Assembly (NCBI RefSeq): GCF_003075525.1
Contig: NZ_QDDR01000002.1
Span: forward strand, 248,001-312,000
Length of the DNA: 64,000 bases
Source: Pararhodobacter aggregans
GTDB taxonomy: Bacteria; Pseudomonadota; Alphaproteobacteria; Rhodobacterales; Rhodobacteraceae
Direction: 5' to 3'
The position numbers and the translations under genes are program-made. Under the pieces are notes generated by a model. That model was given only the letters and a program-made list of their open reading frames with translations, searched no databases and was not told where the DNA came from. Position 1 is the stretch's first letter, and every line of letters begins with the position of its first letter. Shown here one piece after another: positions 55,926 to 64,000 of this stretch.

Positions 55926-56928
55926 AGCGGATCCTCGGGTCGAAGACCGCGTAGAGCAGGTCGGCGATCAGGTTGAAGAGGACGATGAGGATGGCGAAGA
56001 CCACCGACAGCGTCAGCACCATCGGGATGTCCGAGGCATAGATGGCGGTGATCAGGAGCGCGCCGAGCCCGTTCACGCGGAAGATCTGCTCGGTGATGAT
56101 GGCGCCGGTAAAGATCGTCGGGATCCCCAGGGCGATGACGGTGATCACCGGGATCATCGAGTTCCTGAGCACATGCACCAGCACCACGACCTTTTCCGTC
56201 ATCCCCTTGGAGCGGGCGGTGCGGACGTAATCCTGGGTCAGGTTGTCCAGCATCGAGGCGCGCATGAAGCGGGTGATCTGCGCCGCGTTGTAGAGCGTCA
56301 GCACGAAGACCGGCATCGCCATCTGCCGCAATTGCAGGCCGAAGTCGTACCAGCTGTCGACCACGAGGGTGGTGTCGTAGATGATCGGGAACCAGCCCAG
56401 CCAGATCGAGAAGATCAGCATCAGCAGCGGCCCGGTGAAGAAGGTGGGCAGCGAGAAGCCGACCATCGAGATGAAGGTGCCGGCCTGATCGAACCAGGAA
56501 TACTGCCGGTAGGCCGAATAGATGCCGATCGGCACCGCCACCATGATCCCGAAGATATAGCTGAGCCCGACCACCCACAGCGTCTGCGGCAGGCGTTGGG
56601 CGATGATGTCGCCGACCGGCGAGCGGGTCTGGAACGAGATGATCCGCTGCCCCTCGATCGCCAGCCAGTCGAGCCCGGTCATGTTGGCCAGCACATGGCT
56701 GGGTTCCACCACCGAGAAGAGGTAGAGCCATTTGAAGAAGCGGATGTACCAGGCCTCGCCCAGGCCGAGCGCCAGGCGCATCTGTTCGCGCACCTCGGGC
56801 GGGATGGTCAGCGGCATGTCGGCCATCGGGTCGCCGGGCGAAAGCTCCAGCAGCAGGAAGATGGCCAATGCGATGAACAAAAGCGTCGGGATTGCCAGCA
56901 GCAATCGTCGCAGCGTGTAGTTGAACAT
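55918..56928 (-). CDS. oppB: Peptide ABC transporter permease, OppB/DppB type
   Basis: A 336-residue permease with the family N-terminus (YTLRRLLLAIPTLLFIALAI), FGTD-class large periplasmic loop and the coupling motif QDYVRTARSKGMTEKVVVLV, which contacts the ATPases. Six helices. It follows the substrate-binding protein gene after a 73-base gap. Confidence 0.92.
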   Translation of the reverse strand: MFNYTLRRLLLAIPTLLFIALAIFLLLELSPGDPMADMPLTIPPEVREQMRLALGLGEAWYIRFFKWLYLFSVVEPSHVLANMTGLDWLAIEGQRIISFQTRSPVGDIIAQRLPQTLWVVGLSYIFGIMVAVPIGIYSAYRQYSWFDQAGTFISMVGFSLPTFFTGPLLMLIFSIWLGWFPIIYDTTLVVDSWYDFGLQLRQMAMPVFVLTLYNAAQITRFMRASMLDNLTQDYVRTARSKGMTEKVVVLVHVLRNSMIPVITVIALGIPTIFTGAIITEQIFRVNGLGALLITAIYASDIPMVLTLSVVFAILIVLFNLIADLLYAVFDPRIRYD

Positions 56929-57001
56929 GGGGTTCGGCGCCTTGGTTCAGCGTTCCGTGAGGAAAGGACCCGCCCCGTGACGGGGCGGGTCCGGGCTCAG
57001 A

Positions 57002-58708
57002 TCACTCGGTCCGGTGCCAGTCGGCAACGTTCCACAGTTCGGAATCCCAGGTGTTCAGCAGCACGCCGCCCAGGGTCACCGAATGGGCCGAGACCCGGCC
57101 GCGGTCGACCAGCGGCACGATGACGTAGTTCTGCATCAGGATGTCGTTGAGTTCACGCCCGATGCGGCCGCGTTCCTCGATGCTGGCGGTCTGGGCGAGT
57201 TGCAGGTGCAGCTCGTCATAGGCCGGATCGCAGAAGCGGTTGATGTTCTCGCCCTGCCACTGGGTTTCCGGCCGGGGCTCGACGCCGCAGCGATAGGCGC
57301 CCAGATACGACTCGGGGTCGGTGCCGTTGAAGTTGTTGGCGTACATTTCCACGTCCGCATAGAACTTCTGGAACGTGTCGGGCGAGCCGGGGTCGCCGCC
57401 GAAGAACACCGAGGAGTTGATGTTGCGCAGGTTGGCCTCGACGCCGATCTCGCGCCACCATTGCTGGATCAGGGCCTGGAAGTCCTGACGCACGGCGTTG
57501 GTCGAGGTCTGGTAGTCGAGGACCAGGCGGCGGCCGTCGGCGTTCACGCGGATGCCGTCGCCGCCGACCGTCCAGCCGGCTTCATCGAGCAGCGCCCGGG
57601 CGCCGTCGAGGTCCTGCACGAGGCAGGCGTCATTGGCGGTCGAGGCGAAGATCGGCGGGGCCGGGACCAGGTTGCAGGTCGGACGACCCGCCTGGCCATA
57701 GCCGATTTCCACCAGCAATTCGCGGTCGATGGCCATGCTGAGCGCCTGACGCACGCGGATGTCCGACAGGACCGGATGCGGATGCGCGCGGGTCGAGCGC
57801 GTTTCCGGCGGCAGGTCGGGCGAGGGATCGGTGAGGTTCATCTCGATCCGTTCGACCAGCGTGCCGAAGGCCGAGACCGGGACACCGCGGCCGCCCTGGG
57901 CCATGGTGGCGATGACGTCGGGCGCCAGCTGCAGGTTCCAGGCGTAGTCCATCTCGCCGGTTTCCATCACCGCGCGCCCGGCCGAGGCCGCATCGCCACC
58001 GCCCTTGAGGGTCAGCGTGGCGAAATGGGGCAGGGCGGGATCGCGGTAATTGGGGTTGGCTTCCATCTGGATCACGTCATTGGGACGGAAATCCACGACC
58101 CGGAAGCCGCCGGTGCCGATCGGATAGAAGTTCGCTTCGGTGCATTCCGGCGCCCGGGCACCGAGGCAATCGGCGAATTGTGCCGCCTGCAGGATCGGCG
58201 ACTGGGCCGAGACGAACGGGCCATAGGGCACGGGTTTGGGCACCGAGAAATGCACGGTCACGGTGCGCTCGTCGACGACCTCGACGTTTTCCACGTCCTG
58301 ATAGCGCGCCGCCTGGGCGCAGCCGCCCTCGGGATGCATGCAATACTGGGCGGTGAAGGCGATGTCGGCCGAGGTCACGGGCGAGCCGTCCGACCACAGC
58401 AGCCCTTCGCGCAGCCGCCAGGTGATCGAGGTCAGATCCTCGGCCACGCCGCCGTTCTCGACGGTCGGGATCTCTTCGGCGAGCCAGGCGACCAGTTCGC
58501 CGTCCTGATTGTAGCGGGCGAGCGGTTCGATGACCAGCGACGAGGCCTCGACGTCCTTCGTGCCACCCGAGAGATACGGGTTCATGATGGACGGCGCCTG
58601 CCAGTAGATGATGTTCAGGTGACCGTCCTCGCCACGGTCGGCCCAAGCCGCCATGGGCGCGAGCGCCAGTGCGGCAGCCGCCCCGTACAGGGCACTTCTG
58701 CGTTTCAT
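57002..58708 (-). CDS. oppA: Peptide ABC transporter substrate-binding protein
   Basis: A 568-residue periplasmic binding protein (SBP family 5). Signal peptide with twin-Arg-like start ([20 protein letters not shown], cleavage near AWA-DR). Family motifs: [40 protein letters not shown] and [20 protein letters not shown]. Six or more Cys in the mature protein are unusual for the family and could form disulfides. Peptides are the most likely ligands, but SBP-5 proteins also bind opines, glutathione and metal chelates. Overlaps the upstream ATPase gene by four bases. Confidence 0.9.
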   Translation of the reverse strand: MKRRSALYGAAAALALAPMAAWADRGEDGHLNIIYWQAPSIMNPYLSGGTKDVEASSLVIEPLARYNQDGELVAWLAEEIPTVENGGVAEDLTSITWRLREGLLWSDGSPVTSADIAFTAQYCMHPEGGCAQAARYQDVENVEVVDERTVTVHFSVPKPVPYGPFVSAQSPILQAAQFADCLGARAPECTEANFYPIGTGGFRVVDFRPNDVIQMEANPNYRDPALPHFATLTLKGGGDAASAGRAVMETGEMDYAWNLQLAPDVIATMAQGGRGVPVSAFGTLVERIEMNLTDPSPDLPPETRSTRAHPHPVLSDIRVRQALSMAIDRELLVEIGYGQAGRPTCNLVPAPPIFASTANDACLVQDLDGARALLDEAGWTVGGDGIRVNADGRRLVLDYQTSTNAVRQDFQALIQQWWREIGVEANLRNINSSVFFGGDPGSPDTFQKFYADVEMYANNFNGTDPESYLGAYRCGVEPRPETQWQGENINRFCDPAYDELHLQLAQTASIEERGRIGRELNDILMQNYVIVPLVDRGRVSAHSVTLGGVLLNTWDSELWNVADWHRTE

Positions 58709-59778
58709 GCAACCTCTCCTTGTTGGGTTTTCATTTGATTGTGCTCGGCCTCGGCGCCGCCGGTTCGTCCGGCGGTCTGTGGATGGGAAACCAGATGGCA
58801 GGCGACGAAATGCCCCGGTACCGCTTCGACCGTCTCGGGGTCGAGCTGGTGGCAGATGTCCATGACCTTGGGGCAGCGGGTGCAGAAGTTGCAGCCCTTG
58901 GGCGGGTTGGCGGGCGAGGGCACGTCGCCCTTCAGCACGATCCGGTCCTTGCGCCGCTCGAGCGAGGGGTCGGGTTCGGGCACCGCCGACAGAAGCGCCT
59001 CGGTATAGGGATGGAGCGGGTAATCGTAGAGGCGGCTCACCGGAGCCAGTTCGACGATCTTGCCCAGATACATGACCGCCACCCGGTCGGCGATGTGGCG
59101 CACCATCGACAGGTCATGGCTGATGAACATGTAGGTCAGGCCGAACTGATCCTGCAATTCCTCCAAGAGGTTGACCACCTGCGCCTGGATCGACACATCC
59201 AGCGCGGCGATGGGTTCGTCGCAGACGATGAAGCGCGGGTTCAGCGCCAGCGCCCGGGCGATGCCGATCCGCTGCCGCTGGCCGCCGGAAAAGGCATGCG
59301 GATAGCGGTTGGCGAAATCACGGTTCAGGCCGACCGCGTCCATCAGCTCGTAGATGCGGGCCAGCTTCTTCTTGCGGTCCCAGTTGGTGTGCTCGTCCAG
59401 CGGCTCGCCGATGATGCCGGCGACGGTCATCCGGGGGTTGAGGCTGGCCTGCGGATCCTGAAACACCATCTGCATGGCCGGGCGCTTCTTGCGCAGAACT
59501 TCGGCCGGCAGCGTGGCGATATCCTCGCCGTCGATGCGGATCGAGCCCGCCGTCGCCTCGTAGAGCCTGAGAACCGCGCGGCCGGCGGTGGACTTGCCGC
59601 AGCCCGATTCGCCCACCACGCCCAGCGTCTCGCCTTCGAAGATATCGAACGAGATCCCGTCCACCGCCTTCACCGCCCCCACCTGCCGCCGCAGGATGCC
59701 GCCCAGAATGGGGAAGTGCATCTTGAGGTCACGAACCTCGACCAGCTTGCGGCGGTCGGTCTGCGGGGTTTCGGTCAT
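58705..59778 (-). CDS. oppF: Peptide ABC transporter ATP-binding protein, OppF type
   Basis: A 357-residue ATPase: Walker [16 protein letters not shown], signature [19 protein letters not shown], Walker [15 protein letters not shown], and the C-terminal oligopeptide domain with a four-Cys iron-sulfur-like motif ([14 protein letters not shown]). Overlaps genes on both sides by four bases. Confidence 0.94.
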   Translation of the reverse strand: MTETPQTDRRKLVEVRDLKMHFPILGGILRRQVGAVKAVDGISFDIFEGETLGVVGESGCGKSTAGRAVLRLYEATAGSIRIDGEDIATLPAEVLRKKRPAMQMVFQDPQASLNPRMTVAGIIGEPLDEHTNWDRKKKLARIYELMDAVGLNRDFANRYPHAFSGGQRQRIGIARALALNPRFIVCDEPIAALDVSIQAQVVNLLEELQDQFGLTYMFISHDLSMVRHIADRVAVMYLGKIVELAPVSRLYDYPLHPYTEALLSAVPEPDPSLERRKDRIVLKGDVPSPANPPKGCNFCTRCPKVMDICHQLDPETVEAVPGHFVACHLVSHPQTAGRTGGAEAEHNQMKTQQGEVA

Positions 59779-60794
59779 GCGGGGGCCTCGGCGGCGGTGA
59801 GGGGATCGGCGGTGGTGTGGTCCCAGTGACAGGCCACGTCATGGGCATGGCCGATGTCGCGCCGGGCCGGGTTCTCGCGGCCGCAGCGGTCGAAGGCATG
59901 GGCGCAGCGGGCGGTGAAGGGGCAGGCGGCGGGCTGGCGGGTCAGCATCGGCGGCTGGCCCTCGATCACCCGCAGCTTGGCGTCGCGCGCCCCGTGCATC
60001 TTCGGCATGGTCTGCAAGAGAGCCCGGGTATAGGGATGCGCCGGATTGGCAAAGACCTCGCGCACCGGGCCATGTTCCGCGACCTGACCGCCATACATCA
60101 CCATCACCCGGTCGGCGATGCCGGCGATCACGCCCAGATCATGGGTGATCCAGATGATCGCCATGCCCAGCTTCTGGCGCAACTCCTTCACCAGTTCCAG
60201 AATCTGCGCCTGGATGGTGACGTCGAGGGCGGTCGTCGGCTCGTCCGCGATCAGCACCTTGGGGTCGCAGGCCAGGGCGATGGCGATCATCACCCGCTGC
60301 CGCATCCCGCCCGAGAACTGGTGCGGATAATCGCCCAAGCGGCGCCTTGCATCGGGGATCCCGACCAGCTCCAGCAGTTCGACCGCCCGGTTGCGCGCCT
60401 GCGCCTTGGACATGCCCAGATGCTTGCGCAGCGGCTCGCACAGCTGGAAACCCACGGTGAAGACCGGGTTGAGCGAGGTCATCGGGTCCTGAAAGACGAA
60501 GCCCACCTCGCGGCCCCGGACATTGCGCAATTCCTCGGCGCCGATCTTCAGGATATCGCGTCCGCCCAGCATGACGGTGCCGGACCGGACCTCGGCCGGG
60601 GGCGAGGGCAGGAGGCCCAGAAGCGACATCATGGTCACGGATTTGCCCGAGCCCGATTCCCCCACCACGCCGAGCAATTCGCCGGGCCTGAGGTCGAAGC
60701 TGACGGAATTGACGGCATGTACCTCGCCTGATCGCGTGGCAAAAACCGTCTTAAGGTTCTTGACATCAAGAACCGGCGTTGCCCCGTCGGGCAT
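59775..60794 (-). CDS. oppD: Peptide ABC transporter ATP-binding protein, OppD type
   Basis: A 339-residue ATPase: Walker [17 protein letters not shown], signature [19 protein letters not shown], Walker [15 protein letters not shown], and C-terminal Cys motif ([15 protein letters not shown]). The ATG at 60794 is preferred because GGGAG lies six bases before it; ATG at 60800 and 60827 are in frame. First gene of the operon D-F-A-B-C, an unusual order with ATPases first. Confidence 0.93.
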   Translation of the reverse strand: MPDGATPVLDVKNLKTVFATRSGEVHAVNSVSFDLRPGELLGVVGESGSGKSVTMMSLLGLLPSPPAEVRSGTVMLGGRDILKIGAEELRNVRGREVGFVFQDPMTSLNPVFTVGFQLCEPLRKHLGMSKAQARNRAVELLELVGIPDARRRLGDYPHQFSGGMRQRVMIAIALACDPKVLIADEPTTALDVTIQAQILELVKELRQKLGMAIIWITHDLGVIAGIADRVMVMYGGQVAEHGPVREVFANPAHPYTRALLQTMPKMHGARDAKLRVIEGQPPMLTRQPAACPFTARCAHAFDRCGRENPARRDIGHAHDVACHWDHTTADPLTAAEAPA

Positions 60795-60885
60795 GCGCAT
60801 CTCCCTGTTTGTTCTTATCCCGGCCATTTTTGACTCGGGTTGTTATGCGACGAGATTGGCAACATTCATCTGGTACGGCAAGATG

Positions 60886-60924
60886 AAATCCGCGCTGTTA
60901 TACGCTTGTAGAACGTGCGGATTT
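60886..60924. promoter_or_regulatory. Inverted repeat in the oppD / argE divergent region
   Basis: AAATCCGC (60886-60893) and GCGGATTT (60917-60924) are exact reverse complements, 23 bases apart, around a TTATAC sequence. The 310-base gap is A/T-richer than the genes around it and otherwise shows only a possible -35 element TTGACC (61004-61009) before argE. Candidate operator or promoter region. Confidence 0.4.
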
Positions 60925-61104
60925 GCTCATCTATTGGGCGGAATGCGAAGCTGGGGGCGCGAAACTGCCTGCCGTCACGTCAGAAGATTGCGCCTTTTGT
61001 GCGCTTGACCTCTTGATCCGGGCGGCGCGAGGATGCGCCCGTTGACGACCCCGGCCCGGGTGCAGACCCAGGGCCCCAGACCCGAACGAGAAGCGGAGAA
61101 TCCC

Positions 61105-62277
61105 ATGACCAGCCCCGGCGACCGCCCCCTCGGTCCGCGCGAGATCCTCGAACGGCTGGTGGCCTTTCCCACCGTCAGCCGCGACACCAACCTGCCGCTG
61201 GTCGAGTGGTTGCAGGGCTATCTGGCGGGGCAGGGGATCGACAGCCACCGGGTGATGTCGCCCTGCGGCACCAAGGCGCATCTCTATGCGCAAGTCGGAC
61301 CCGAGGCGCCGGGCGGCGTGATCCTGTCGGGCCATACCGATGTGGTGCCGGTCGACGGGCAGGCCTGGACCAGCGATCCCTGGCAGGTGGTCGAGAAGGA
61401 CGGCAAGCTCTATGGCCGCGGCACCTGCGACATGAAGGGCTTCGACGCGCTGGCGATCTGGGCTTTGGTCAGGGCCGCGAAAGCGCCGCTGACGAAGCCC
61501 CTGCAGCTGGCGCTCAGCTATGACGAGGAAGTGGGCTGCATGGCCGTGGCGGATCTGGTCGAGGCGATGATCGCCTCGGACCTGCCGCGCGCGGACTCGG
61601 TGATCGTGGGCGAGCCCTCGATGATGAAGGTGGTGACAGGCCACAAGGGCGGCGTGGGGATCAGGGTCCATGTCCGGGGCTTCGAGGTGCATTCCTCGCT
61701 GCAGCCCTATGGCGTGAGCGCGGTGATGGAGGCCGCGCGGCTGATCGACTGGTGCAACGACCGCAACGCCGAGAACGCGGCGGCGACGCCGTCGGAGATG
61801 GCGGCGGTGTTCGATCCGCCGTTTTCCACCCTGCATGTCGGCGTCATCAATGGCGGGACCGCGCATAACATCACCGCCAAGGATTGCGAGTTCCTGATCT
61901 CGGTCCGGCAGGTGCCGGGCGATACCGGCTGGGGCGAGAAGATCGTCGAGGCCGCGCGCGCCATCGAGGCGGGGATGCAGGCGATCCGGCCCGAGACGGG
62001 GATGGACCTCAGTTCCGTCTTCGGCGTGCCGCCGCTGACCCCCGAACAGGGCGGCCCGGCCGAGGAACTGGCCCGGCGGCTGACCGGCGACAACGGCCAG
62101 CATGTCGTCAGCTACGGCACCGAGGGCGGGCAGTTCCAGGTGCGCGGCTATTCGGCGGTGGTCTGCGGGCCGGGCGACATCGCCCAAGCGCATCAGCCCG
62201 ACGAATTCCTGACGCTGGAGCAATTCGCCGCCGGGCAGGCCTTCATGGAAAAGCTGGTCGACGATCTCTGCCAATGA
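61105..62277 (+). CDS. argE: Acetylornithine deacetylase (ArgE/M20 family)
   Basis: A 390-residue M20-family zinc amidohydrolase that releases ornithine from N-acetylornithine, or a related N-acyl amino acid. Metal ligands: SGHTDVVPVDG, YGRGTCDMKGFDALAIWAL, SYDEEVGCMAVADLVEAMI and AQAHQPDEFLTLEQF; dimerisation domain in the middle (GHKGGVGIRVHVRGFEVHSS). Since Rhodobacterales usually use ArgJ, and the gene is in an operon with an amidotransferase and an oxidase, a catabolic N-acyl amino acid deacylase is a real alternative. GGAG precedes the start. Confidence 0.85.
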   Translation: MTSPGDRPLGPREILERLVAFPTVSRDTNLPLVEWLQGYLAGQGIDSHRVMSPCGTKAHLYAQVGPEAPGGVILSGHTDVVPVDGQAWTSDPWQVVEKDGKLYGRGTCDMKGFDALAIWALVRAAKAPLTKPLQLALSYDEEVGCMAVADLVEAMIASDLPRADSVIVGEPSMMKVVTGHKGGVGIRVHVRGFEVHSSLQPYGVSAVMEAARLIDWCNDRNAENAAATPSEMAAVFDPPFSTLHVGVINGGTAHNITAKDCEFLISVRQVPGDTGWGEKIVEAARAIEAGMQAIRPETGMDLSSVFGVPPLTPEQGGPAEELARRLTGDNGQHVVSYGTEGGQFQVRGYSAVVCGPGDIAQAHQPDEFLTLEQFAAGQAFMEKLVDDLCQ

Positions 62278-62960
62278 GCCGCATCCTGTTGATCGAACAC
62301 GGCTATGACGGGCCGACGCCCGACCGTGTGCGGCTGTATCTGGAGCGGACGGGCCGCCCCTACGAGGTGCTGCGCCCCTATCAGGGCGACGCCTTGCCCG
62401 ACAGCATGGCGGGCATCGCCGCCGCCGTCATCTATGGCGGCGGGCAGGAGATCTACCAGACCGACCTCTACCCCTATCTGGCGGGCGAACACGCCTTTGC
62501 CCGCCGGGCGGTGGCCGCGGATGTGCCGCTTCTGGGCCTTTGTCTGGGGGCGCAATGCATCGCCTATGCGCATGGGGCCGAGGTCGCGCATCGTTCCGAC
62601 GGCGCCTATGAATTCGGCTATTACGCGCTGACGCCGACCGAGGCCGGGCGCGCGCTGTTCCCGACCCCGCCGGTCATGCCGCAATGGCATTGGCACGGGT
62701 CCGGCGTGCCCGAGGGGGCCGAGGTTCTGGCCGCCTCGCCGCTCTTTCCCAATCAGGCGTTCCGGCTGGGTTCGGCCTGGGGGTTCCAGTTCCACCCTGA
62801 GGTCACGCCCGACCTCATGCGCTACTGGCAGGGGCTGGAGGCTGCGCCCTGGGGCAGACCCGGCGCCCAGACCCGGGCCGAACAGGACGCGCTGATGGCC
62901 CGTCACGACGCCGAGATCGACCGCTGGTTCAACGCCTTCCTCGCCCGGTTCTTCGCATGA
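62274..62960 (+). CDS. Class I glutamine amidotransferase-like protein
   Basis: A 228-residue stand-alone GATase. Nucleophile Cys 90 in LLGLCLGAQCIAYAHG; His 174 and Glu 176 in FQFHPEVTPD. Relatives act as GMP synthase-like or gamma-glutamyl hydrolases of amines. It overlaps both neighbours by four bases, so it belongs to the argE operon. Specific substrate unknown. Confidence 0.85.
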   Translation: MSRILLIEHGYDGPTPDRVRLYLERTGRPYEVLRPYQGDALPDSMAGIAAAVIYGGGQEIYQTDLYPYLAGEHAFARRAVAADVPLLGLCLGAQCIAYAHGAEVAHRSDGAYEFGYYALTPTEAGRALFPTPPVMPQWHWHGSGVPEGAEVLAASPLFPNQAFRLGSAWGFQFHPEVTPDLMRYWQGLEAAPWGRPGAQTRAEQDALMARHDAEIDRWFNAFLARFFA

Positions 62961-64000
62961 ACGACTTCCCCTTCCACAACGGCCTGCCCCCGGAACACCG
63001 CGCGCCGATCCCCCTGGCCTGCGATGTGGTGGTGATCGGCGGCGGCATCGCCGGGATCAGCACCGCCTGGGAGCTGGCGGGCAAGGGATTGCAGGTGGTG
63101 CTCTGCGAGAAGGGCCTTGTCGGGGCCGAGCAATCGGGCCGCAACTGGGGCTGGATCCGGGTGCAGGGCCGTGACCCGGCCGAGATCCCGCTGGTCATCG
63201 AGGCCAAGCGCCTCTGGTCCCGCTGGGCCGAGCGGCTGGGCCCCGATCTGGGCCATCGCATTGTCGGCGTCACCTATCTGGCCGAGAATGACCGCGACCT
63301 GGCCGAGCATGAGGCTTTCATGACCCATGCCAGGGCCCATGATCTCGACACCCGCCGCCTGTCCGCCGCCGAGACGCAGGCGCTGATCCCCGGCGCGACC
63401 GAGGGCCGCTGGCTGGGTGCGCTGCACACCCCCTCCGACGCGCGGGCCGAGCCCTGGGTCGCGGTGCCGATGATGGCCCGGGCGCTGGCACAGGCGGGCG
63501 TGGCGATTCGCGAACATTGCGCGGTGCGGGCGCTGGATATCGAGGGCGGGCAGCTGAGGGGCGTCATCACCGAGGAAGGCCGCATCCGCGCCGATTCGGT
63601 GGTGCTGGCGGGCGGCGCCTGGTCGTCCCTGCTGCTCAGGCTGCACGGGCTGAGCATCCCGCAACTGTCGGTTCTGGCCTCGGTCGGCGCGACCGAGCCG
63701 CTGCCGCTGATCCATGACGGCAACGCCTCGGACAATGAGGTGGGGTTCCGCCGTCGTGCCGATGGCGGCTATTCGCTGGCCGCGCCCAATTCGCATGTCA
63801 TGCCCGTGGGCCCCGATGCCTTCCGCCATTTCGGCGCCTATCTGTCGATCCTGAAGAAGGAATGGCGCACCACGCGGCTCAGGCCGGGCGCGCCCCGCGG
63901 CTGGCCCGATGCCTGGACCACCCCCCGCCGCTGGACAGCCGAGGACCGCAGCCCCTTCGAGGTGACGCGCATCCTCGATCCCGGGCCCGACGCCAAGGCG
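62957..64000 (+). CDS. FAD-dependent oxidoreductase (DAO family), 3' end beyond the window
   Basis: 348 residues are visible. The dinucleotide motif is ACDVVVIGGGIAGISTAWEL (residues 21-40), followed by GAEQSGRNWGWIRVQGRDPA and ADSVVLAGGAWSSLLLRLHG. It resembles the gamma-glutamylputrescine oxidase / D-amino acid dehydrogenase group in bacterial amine catabolism operons. Coupling by four-base overlap to the amidotransferase supports a shared pathway with amine or amino acid substrates. Confidence 0.87.
   Translation, partial: MNDFPFHNGLPPEHRAPIPLACDVVVIGGGIAGISTAWELAGKGLQVVLCEKGLVGAEQSGRNWGWIRVQGRDPAEIPLVIEAKRLWSRWAERLGPDLGHRIVGVTYLAENDRDLAEHEAFMTHARAHDLDTRRLSAAETQALIPGATEGRWLGALHTPSDARAEPWVAVPMMARALAQAGVAIREHCAVRALDIEGGQLRGVITEEGRIRADSVVLAGGAWSSLLLRLHGLSIPQLSVLASVGATEPLPLIHDGNASDNEVGFRRRADGGYSLAAPNSHVMPVGPDAFRHFGAYLSILKKEWRTTRLRPGAPRGWPDAWTTPRRWTAEDRSPFEVTRILDPGPDAKA

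Overview
High-GC DNA dominated by G/C-ending codons and long antisense shadow ORFs. Gene content points to an alphaproteobacterium of the Rhodobacterales (Rhodobacter/Rhodovulum/Paracoccus-like): a dcw division cluster followed by lpxC, bamD and recN, class II EPSP synthase, a divergent RluD/DUF6476-type pair, a DctB/DctD pair, form II cox-type dehydrogenase genes and a DUF1127 protein. No phage, plasmid or intact IS genes were found. Genus assignment is inference.

Layout. 0-6.4 kb: a truncated MttB-family methyltransferase, an XRE regulator and a divergent, translationally coupled trio (membrane diiron desaturase, PhnD-like binding protein, dimethylglycine dehydrogenase-like flavoprotein), then a YdcZ-type permease; this looks like methylated-amine or betaine catabolism. 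6.5-8.6 kb: trmB, a small membrane protein and rluD. 8.6-12.4 kb: the most unusual locus, with three genes for Tat-type-exported proteins built from repeats of the type TDSDSG..ADPxGNGRG, next to a divergent JmjC/cupin (ribosomal-oxygenase-like) hydroxylase. I propose a candidate modification/export system. 12.4-19.5 kb: cls, rpoH, two LysE-type exporters with a divergent Lrp/AsnC regulator, chrA and aroA. 19.5-26.3 kb: a membrane protein, an MBL hydrolase, cmk, psd-pssA, and two identical tRNA-Asp genes flanking a BTAD/TPR regulator and a DUF1127 gene.

26.3-45.7 kb: an LRR protein, then murD, rarD, ftsW, murG, murC, three small membrane protein genes, murB, ddl, ftsQ, ftsA, ftsZ, lpxC, bamD, recN and a small lipoprotein; this is cell-wall synthesis, division and outer-membrane assembly. 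46.5-50.7 kb: a cox-type molybdenum hydroxylase cluster (order S, periplasmic protein, L, M). 50.9-54.8 kb: purQ and the dctB-dctD two-component system; the DctD protein lacks the GAFTGA loop. 55-60.8 kb: an oppDFABC peptide ABC transporter operon. 61.1-64 kb: a divergent, overlapping argE, class I glutamine amidotransferase and FAD oxidoreductase operon, the last gene running off the window.

A dispersed composite repeat (an AGGATATTTG box next to G-run hairpins) occurs at least six times between genes, and in one case supplies the start region of rarD.
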